From NCBI RefSeq assembly GCF_016545825.1, contig NC_052617.1, forward strand, positions 56,686,472 to 56,750,471: a stretch of DNA of 64,000 bases. Reading direction: 5' to 3'. The DNA is from Eucalyptus grandis (taxonomy: Eukaryota; Streptophyta; Magnoliopsida; Myrtales; Myrtaceae). Both the position numbers and the translations under genes were made by a program. Numbering within the stretch: position 1 is the stretch's first letter; each line of letters opens with the position of its first letter. The notes beneath the pieces are model-generated. The model saw nothing but the letters and a program-made list of their open reading frames with translations. It was not told the DNA's origin and made no database searches. Positions 58,770 through 64,000 of the stretch are shown here, one piece after another.

Positions 58770-59180
58770 GACGTGAGGAGGAAAAATGGGAGAAAAGAAA
58801 AGAGAGGGGGGAAAGAAAGGGGAAGGGAGGAGGAAAAATGGAGAGGAAAAATGGGATAAAGAAAGAGAGAGAGGGGGGAAAGAAAGGGGAAGGGGAGGAG
58901 GAAAAGGGGAGAAAAGAAAGAGAGAGAGAGAGAGGGGGGAAAGAAAGGGGAAGGGAGGAGGGAAAATGGGAGAAAAGAAAAGAGAGAGGGGGAAAGAAAG
59001 GGGAAGGGAGGAGGAAAAAGGGAGAGAAGAAAGAGAGAGAGGGGGGGGAAAGAAAGGGGAAGGGGAGGAGGAAAAAGGGAGAAAAGAAAGAGAGAGAGAA
59101 GGGGGAGAAAGGGGAAGGGAGGAGGAAAAGGGAAGAAAAGAAGGAGAGAGAGAGGGGGAAAGAAAGGGAAGGGGGAATGG
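58770..59180. repeat. Polypurine satellite-like tract
   Basis: Over 400 bp almost free of pyrimidines on the plus strand, built of about seven units of 53-67 bp marked by GAAAGAAAGGGGAAGGG (near 58811, 58878, 58939, 58992, 59048, 59105 and 59158). Lies near the 5' end of the outer LTR-like element. Lys/Glu/Arg-rich ORFs across it are artefacts of composition. Confidence 0.9.
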
Positions 59181-59276
59181 ACAGTAGAAAAAAGGGGAAA
59201 AATCATGTGGTGGGGGTAGATAAGAGAGAGGAAAATGACAAAGGAAAAGAGGGGAGGGGATGTTACAATTTCATTT

Positions 59277-59550
59277 TGGTCAAAATAAAATATTTAGTCT
59301 TCAGGAGGTTCTCTTTCTACATGCTCAAATACTTCCAAAACAAGGGTAGCTATGGCCATGACTGATCCAACAAATTTCGACTGCAAACTGGTCGCCTCCT
59401 AGGGTAGTGGACTCGGTACTTCACTTTGGGCAAAATAAAATATTTAGTCTTCGGGAGGGTCTCTTTCTACATGCTCAATACTTCTAAAACAAGGGTAGCT
59501 ATGGCCATGACTAATCCAAAAAAATTCAACTGCAAACTGGCTGCTTTTGA
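59277..59550. repeat. Units 3 and 4 of the 150 bp recurring sequence
   Basis: Two head-to-tail units beginning TTGGTCAAAATAAA or TTGGGCAAAATAAA (59277 and 59427). The outer LTR-like element lies between unit 2 (ends 47677) and unit 3, so three units were probably in tandem before it inserted. Confidence 0.8.
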
Positions 59551-59984
59551 ACCTTTCCAAACTTTATTTTGTTTTAAAGTTTGCAATTGAAAATGTTTCA
59601 TAAGCTAATAAAACAATTTAATGGTGTTGTCCACTAATATAAATTGCCCATTGCCAAAGAAAGATCCACGTCCATAAGGATGAATTATTAAAAGAAAGGC
59701 TTAAACTTATTGTAAATGTGTCAATTCAATTCCGAATCTTTTTTCGTCAATTCAGTCCTAAATTTTTTACAAAAGTGCCAAATTAGTTCATCCAATCTAT
59801 TTTAACCAGCTGACGCTGGGCGACGCTAACATGAACAATTTTTAATAATATATTTTCTCTAATTGCTTTATTTTTCATTTTTATTTTTATTTTTCTCTTC
59901 TTCCTTCCCTCTCCTTTTTTCCCCACACTAGTTAATGAACTATTAGCAAGGGTCACAAGCAATCTATGTAGCACTAATACAAAC
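59551..59984. other. AT-rich intergenic DNA
   Basis: No gene. Contains stretches such as TTCAGTCCTAAATTTTTTAC that are common at ends of plant non-autonomous DNA elements, but no borders could be fixed. Confidence 0.4.
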
Positions 59985-60239
59985 ACACGACATGTGATAC
60001 AACACACAAACATGCCATTTAAAAAAAAAAGAATTCCGACACGTTCCGACATGTTGTATGTTAAATATATTTTTATATATATAAACAAATAAATAATTAA
60101 AAAATCTTAGAATTAATTCACATTAAAAACATCAATCCAACATTTGTTTATATTATCTATTGTTTTAATTTGACAAATTCAACTACATTTCATTACAATA
60201 ATCCATAAAATTTTGAGAAAAAAAAAGCAACCCACATTC
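59985..60239. repeat. AT-rich direct repeat, left unit
   Basis: Diverged direct repeat of 60858-61175: both have a CACGTGACAC-like start, AAAAGAATTCCGACACGTT or a close variant, TTAAATATAT, and ACAAATTCAACT followed by CCATAAAATTT. Likely parts of two copies of one element. Confidence 0.7.
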
Positions 60240-60857
60240 CACTATTAAATTTGGGGATATGTGTACAACAAGTTCTAAAACTTGTCACGAAAGTGCAATT
60301 AAGTCCTAAAACTTGTCAAATTGGTGTAATCGAGTCCATTTATTAAGAGTATCAATTTGTTTAATGGAAAATGCTGAAGTAGTATTTTTAAATTTATTTA
60401 TTTATCCCACGAGGGAATTTTTATTATTTTTTAAAATCTTAATTAAAAAATAGTAAAAAGCTTTTAAAAAAGCTAAAATAATTCTAAAAAAACTGTAAAA
60501 AAAAGGTAGGGTCGTGGGTGGCTGAGCACGTTGTTGTCGCTACCATTATCAAAGGCTCTTGATCGATAATGGCAACAGCAATGGTTGCCGACTCTAGGTA
60601 GCGGAGGGAGGGCGGCCCTCATTGGCCTAGGTAAGGCTTAGGCAAAGCTTTCCCTATATTGGCGACATCGACCCTCACCTATGGCCAGCGAGCCTCCTAG
60701 CCCTAGGCAAGGCCTCACCGGCCCTAGGGCGGCGACAACCCTCGCTAGGCCCCGAGCGAGGGCGTGGCGTTGCCTAGGTTGGGTCAAGCTTCACTCGAGC
60801 CTTAGTTGAGGCATCACCTAGATCTAGGCGGGTCATCGCCTAAGTAGTCTTGACACG
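60240..60857. other. Intergenic DNA with a GC-rich block
   Basis: AT-rich to 60500, then 60500-60850 rich in CCTAGGCAAGGC- and GGCGACAACC-type motifs, probably part of the same unidentified element as its neighbours (a similar GGCAAAGGCGGCCATGG block lies near 61955). No gene. Confidence 0.4.
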
Positions 60858-61175
60858 TGACACGTGACATGATGCAACACAACACGTGACACACCGTTTC
60901 TAAAAAAATAAAGAATTTCGACACGTTGGAATACATTATATATTAAATATATATTTATATATACATAATAAATTATCATTTTTATGAATATTTCAATCAA
61001 ATCAATTTAATTCAAATTCATAAATAAATAATAAAAAAAGTCTAGAATGAATTTACACTAAAAATATTAATCTACCATTCATTAATATAATTCTTTGTTT
61101 CAATTTAACAAATTCAACTCCATTCCAATAAACCATAAAATTTGGATAAAGAAAACAAGCAATTCACATTCTAGA
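60858..61175. repeat. AT-rich direct repeat, right unit
   Basis: Partner of 59985-60239, roughly three quarters identical where aligned by eye. Confidence 0.7.
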
Positions 61176-61308
61176 TTCATGTGTTAGACGTATCGGAAAG
61201 AAAGAAAGAAAAACTTGGGGTGTGAATTTTGTATAATGGGAAGCGAGAGTCAATAGAGAAGAGAAACCTAAGTTTTTCTTCTTTTCCATTTTCTTATTTT
61301 TATTATTT

Positions 61309-61312
<4 letters not shown>

Positions 61313-61357
<45 letters not shown>
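61313..61357. repeat. (AT)n microsatellite
   Basis: About 22 uninterrupted AT units. Confidence 0.97.
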
Positions 61358-61359
<2 letters not shown>

Positions 61360-62969
61360 ACCCTCCATTTATTGAAAATTTTTAAATTGATCTCATGGAT
61401 CGAGTCAAAAACTCACATGTCGGAGAGTGTCGAAAAATTTGATTATGTGTCGAATTTTTCAACATATGTTAATCAAATATCTAAAAGTGTCCAAGAGTGT
61501 CGGACACGTGTCTGAAGATGTCGACACGACACGAAGGCTCTTGGTACTTCATAGGCCATCGTCGACCCTTGCTCGGCCGGGAGAGGGCCATCCCCCTCCC
61601 GGCCGCCTAGGGCCAACGAGGTCACCAGCCCCTTCCGACAGGAGCAATAGCAATGGCGCCCAATCCCCACAATCCCTACCTTTTTTTTTTTTTATAAATA
61701 TATTTGTATTTTGATCCTTCAATTATTTGAATTTTTTTAAAATTGATCTTATGCTTGTCAAAATCGCGAGTTAGAATTTTGGACTCACGTGACAGGAAGA
61801 GTTGATCATGTGTCAGATTTTTTGATATTCATTAATCGCATACCGGAGTGTTTGACACGATATGAAAACTTTAGAAGAGTGTTGATGTTTTAACATGCGG
61901 CGTGGCTTTGCTTAGATTTGCCAGCCATGGGCAAGGTGACCTTGCTAACCTTAGGCAAAGGCGGCCATGGTGGTCTTCGCCAAGGCTTGAGCGATGATGA
62001 CAATTTGCTTTTGTTTATGCATATGTCCTTAATTAAATGGGCGGATCATAGCGTGAGAGATGGCAGGCACTTTGTGAATGCAAGATCGCAGACGATGATG
62101 CACTGCCATGCTCGTGAACTTAGTGCGAAGGGTAGAATCGTAATACTGAGCGACGAGCAACAGGTGCGTGCAGTGTTTACAGCCGCGTGGGCAAGTGTAA
62201 TGCACGCGCCAGTCATTCTCGTTGCAGCGTCGGGCGCGTGGAAACATGCTGCGCGGGGGGCGGGGGAGAGGGGCGGCGGCGGCATAAGACGCGTGGGGCG
62301 TGTGTATTCCACACGCTGTCTCCCCTTTCGCACCTGGTCACGGATTTTCTCCATTTTTCCGCCCTCTTTCAATTACGAAATCTTTCAATTACGTCTTTCG
62401 TCATTCGGATTTTCTCGAACAAAATCCCTTCGTAGACATTTCAACAATAGGTAGATAACATGAAAATGACCAGCGTTCGATTGACGAATCTTTATCTTTA
62501 TCCATAATATTTCAATAAGTGAAAAAATCATAAGATCCTAAATCATGCTTTGATATCGACCGTAAGTGGTAATGTAATTTTTTTATGTGGAAAATACAAA
62601 ATAAGAGATCTTTGATCCTCATAATTTTTCATAATTTTTCATAATAAGAGGGATAAAGACATACATTCATCTATAGCAAACCATTAAAAATATTTGTTGC
62701 AAAAAACCGAAGAGAAGAAAAGATCTAATTTCACTCCATTAATTTACTTTTTCTCAACGCATTTTATCCGATGAAGGATAAAATATAGCGTTCATTTTAT
62801 GTCGTGGATAGAGAGATGATCAGATTTTATTTATATAGAAGTGCCTTCCATCAAAACACATTTTACCTTCATATTTTTTCATAAGAATCATAACTTCTTC
62901 ATAAGGATCGATCTTCTCTTTCACGAGAGTTGCAACCTTTCGTAACCAATACGTTTTTAGCAATGAGGA
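61358..62969. other. Intergenic DNA, possible decayed element
   Basis: No gene supported. 61390-61540 and 61770-61880 share GTGTCGGACACG- and GTGTTTGACACG-type motifs and may be pieces of one repeat. A CpG-rich patch at 62160-62330 gives long chance ORFs on both strands (for example 61918-62454) without recognisable domains. Confidence 0.4.
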
Positions 62970-63125
62970 CTTCTTTTTGACGAGAGTTTGAGCCGCCAAT
63001 GGTCCTTTTTTACGAGAGTTTGGTGGGCCGCCAATGAGGACCAATGAGGACCACTTCTTTTTTACGAGAGTTTGGTGGGCCGCCAATAAGGACCAATGAG
63101 GACCACTTCTTGAGGTCCTCTTCTT
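62970..63125. repeat. Minisatellite, about 52 bp period
   Basis: ACGAGAGTTTGGTGGGCCGC followed by CAATGAGGACCAATGAGGAC recurs at 63012 and 63064 (52 bp apart), with shortened relatives at 62980 and 62923. An 11 bp sub-repeat (CCAATGAGGAC) is nested inside. Confidence 0.85.
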
Positions 63126-63824
63126 TTTGATAGATGGTGACGACACACAATCCCTTCCTTTCCACGTCAAAGACCAAATGGTTTCTTGTCGTGATTTTCA
63201 ATTATAGACTATTTATTTGTTGGGAGGGTCCTTTTTTTTTTGTACAAAGACTTCCAATATCCAATCCAGAGATCCAAGGTAGGTTTACAAAGACAGAGTA
63301 ATAGAGCTATGATCGACAGATCAAACAAATGATTCCAGCCTCTTCATAACGTGGTTGGAGTTCATTAGCAGAGTTTACGATCAAATTGAGAGAGCAAGAG
63401 AGAGAGGAGCAAATTAGGAAGCAACAACTAGCTAAGCTATTTCTATTAAAGGGATGTCGAGCGGGGGTAATTCTCTTCATTTTTATTTGTCTTTGCGCTC
63501 CACTTTCATTTGTTCTTAACCTAAGTCATTGTTATTCTTGATAAGTCATGCTTTTGCTCTTAAACTTTTTAAGAAAAAATTGTTTGGCTGTAATACCATT
63601 TAGAAGATTCAGGTAAAACCTTTCTACATCCAGAATCGTTCATGATCATTAAGACAAACATTACCTTGCTATGAACTTAATCTTGTTCGATTCAATGCAA
63701 AATCATATAGCTCATGAAATTGGGTACCAATTTCCACTATTTTCATACATAGAATATGTATTTTCAAGAAATAGGATTTCAATTCTCAAGCTTTTTGGAA
63801 TCCAATATTTAGCATTTAACCCAA
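63126..63824. other. Intergenic DNA, possible gene start
   Basis: AT-rich. A GA-rich leader (63385-63420) precedes ATG at 63454 with a GT donor-like site after five codons (MSSGG). This could be a first coding exon of a gene to the right, but nothing downstream in the window supports it. Confidence 0.15.
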
Positions 63825-64000
63825 CCCGTGATGGACGCGTTGGTTCGTACTCTCAACCCTCATCCGAGAGGGGAGGGGTTCAAAACTTCGCGCCCCCATT
63901 GCATGACTTAAGTGGGATGCCGTTGGAGGTGGGTCCTCGCGCTAATGCCTCCTGGGTTTGCATACCCAGCTGCCGGTTGTACAGTAGTTCCCGGGTCATA
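63825..64000 (+). mobile_element. Possible tRNA-derived SINE, right edge
   Basis: A box A-like TGGACGCGTTGGTTCGTA near 63833 and a box B-like GGTTCAAAACTTCG near 63888, in tRNA-like spacing, followed by non-tRNA sequence cut by the window edge. The arrangement is that of a plant SINE head. No 3' tail visible. Confidence 0.4.

Larger units (their letters stand above)
47678..59267 (-). mobile_element. Outer LTR-like element (probable solo LTR), copy B, interrupted
   Basis: On the minus strand it starts TGTAACATCC (59267) and ends GGGGCGTGACA (47678). The flanks read ACTTT on the left and ATTTC on the right, an imperfect target duplication, and both sides continue units of the 150 bp host repeat. 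Without the inner element, the copia and the hAT-like element it is about 2.7 kb, with no coding domain. Layout mirrors the inner element: a pyrimidine tract (minus strand), GC-rich block 58290-58700, TTAATTA-rich zone 55830-56110, then the terminal CACGCCCC end. Confidence 0.65.

Noticed and set aside
58786..59365. Long Lys/Glu/Arg-rich ORFs, plus and minus strands
   Set aside because: They are translations of a polypurine tract; every frame is open because stop codons are rare in such composition.
61918..62454. 178-residue ORF in the right flank
   Set aside because: Overlaps similar-size ORFs on the opposite strand in a CpG-rich patch; no motif, no splice or promoter support.

Overview
The window is repeat-dominated nuclear DNA of a flowering plant, most likely a dicot. 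The signs are Ty1/copia and Ty3/gypsy LTR retrotransposons of typical plant lineages, a fragment of an LRR receptor-kinase gene, hAT DNA-transposon sequence, and AT-rich intergenic DNA. I see no intact host gene. Almost every long open frame belongs to a retrotransposon or is a chance ORF in low-complexity DNA, and most retrotransposon frames carry stops or frameshifts. I do not name a genus.

The main architectural fact is that the window holds one locus twice. Copy A (1 to 24607) ends at a 100-N assembly gap (24608-24707). Copy B runs from 26694 to about 56150, and 24708-26693 lies upstream of the point where copy A enters the window. Both copies carry the same gene-flank DNA, the same truncated LRR receptor-kinase 5' end (A 11923, B 46311), the same hAT remnant and RNase H-like fragment behind it, and the same pair of nested large LTR-like elements in opposite orientation (outer, minus strand; inner, plus strand, flanked by ATAAG). 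The copies differ at a few percent of sites and have different later insertions. They are either a tandem segmental duplication or two haplotypes placed end to end by the assembler.

Each copy shows the empty site of the other's insertions, so element ends and target-site duplications (TSDs) can be fixed to the base. Copy A gained a 9.1 kb Sirevirus-like copia element with an extra env-like ORF (1220-10304, TSD ACTTA) and a 6.5 kb chromovirus-like gypsy element (17018-23525, TSD TAAAT). Copy B gained a 16.8 kb Tat/Ogre-like gypsy element on the minus strand (27218-44019, TSD AATTG) and a 3.7 kb gag-only Sirevirus derivative (51596-55321, TSD AACAT). A 2.1 kb non-autonomous hAT-like element (56203-58288, imperfect 8 bp TSD) lies in the outer element of copy B, where copy A is hidden by the gap.

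The Tat/Ogre-like element reads, on the minus strand, LTR - PBS (tRNA-Arg type) - ORF1 (plant-mobile-domain-like) - gag - protease - possible intron - RT - two RNase H regions - integrase - 3' UTR with a ten-copy interspersed tandem repeat - polypurine tract - LTR. Its LTRs hold a CpG-rich island just downstream of a TATA box, and the island differs between the two LTRs far more than the rest.

Right of 59267 the sequence is intergenic: repeats of a 150 bp host sequence, a pair of diverged AT-rich direct repeats, a TA microsatellite, a small minisatellite, and a possible tRNA-derived SINE at the right edge. The strongest candidates for follow-up are the Tat/Ogre-like element (3' UTR array, GC island, ORF1), the gag-only element with three polypurine tracts, and the question of whether the duplication is biological or an assembly artefact.
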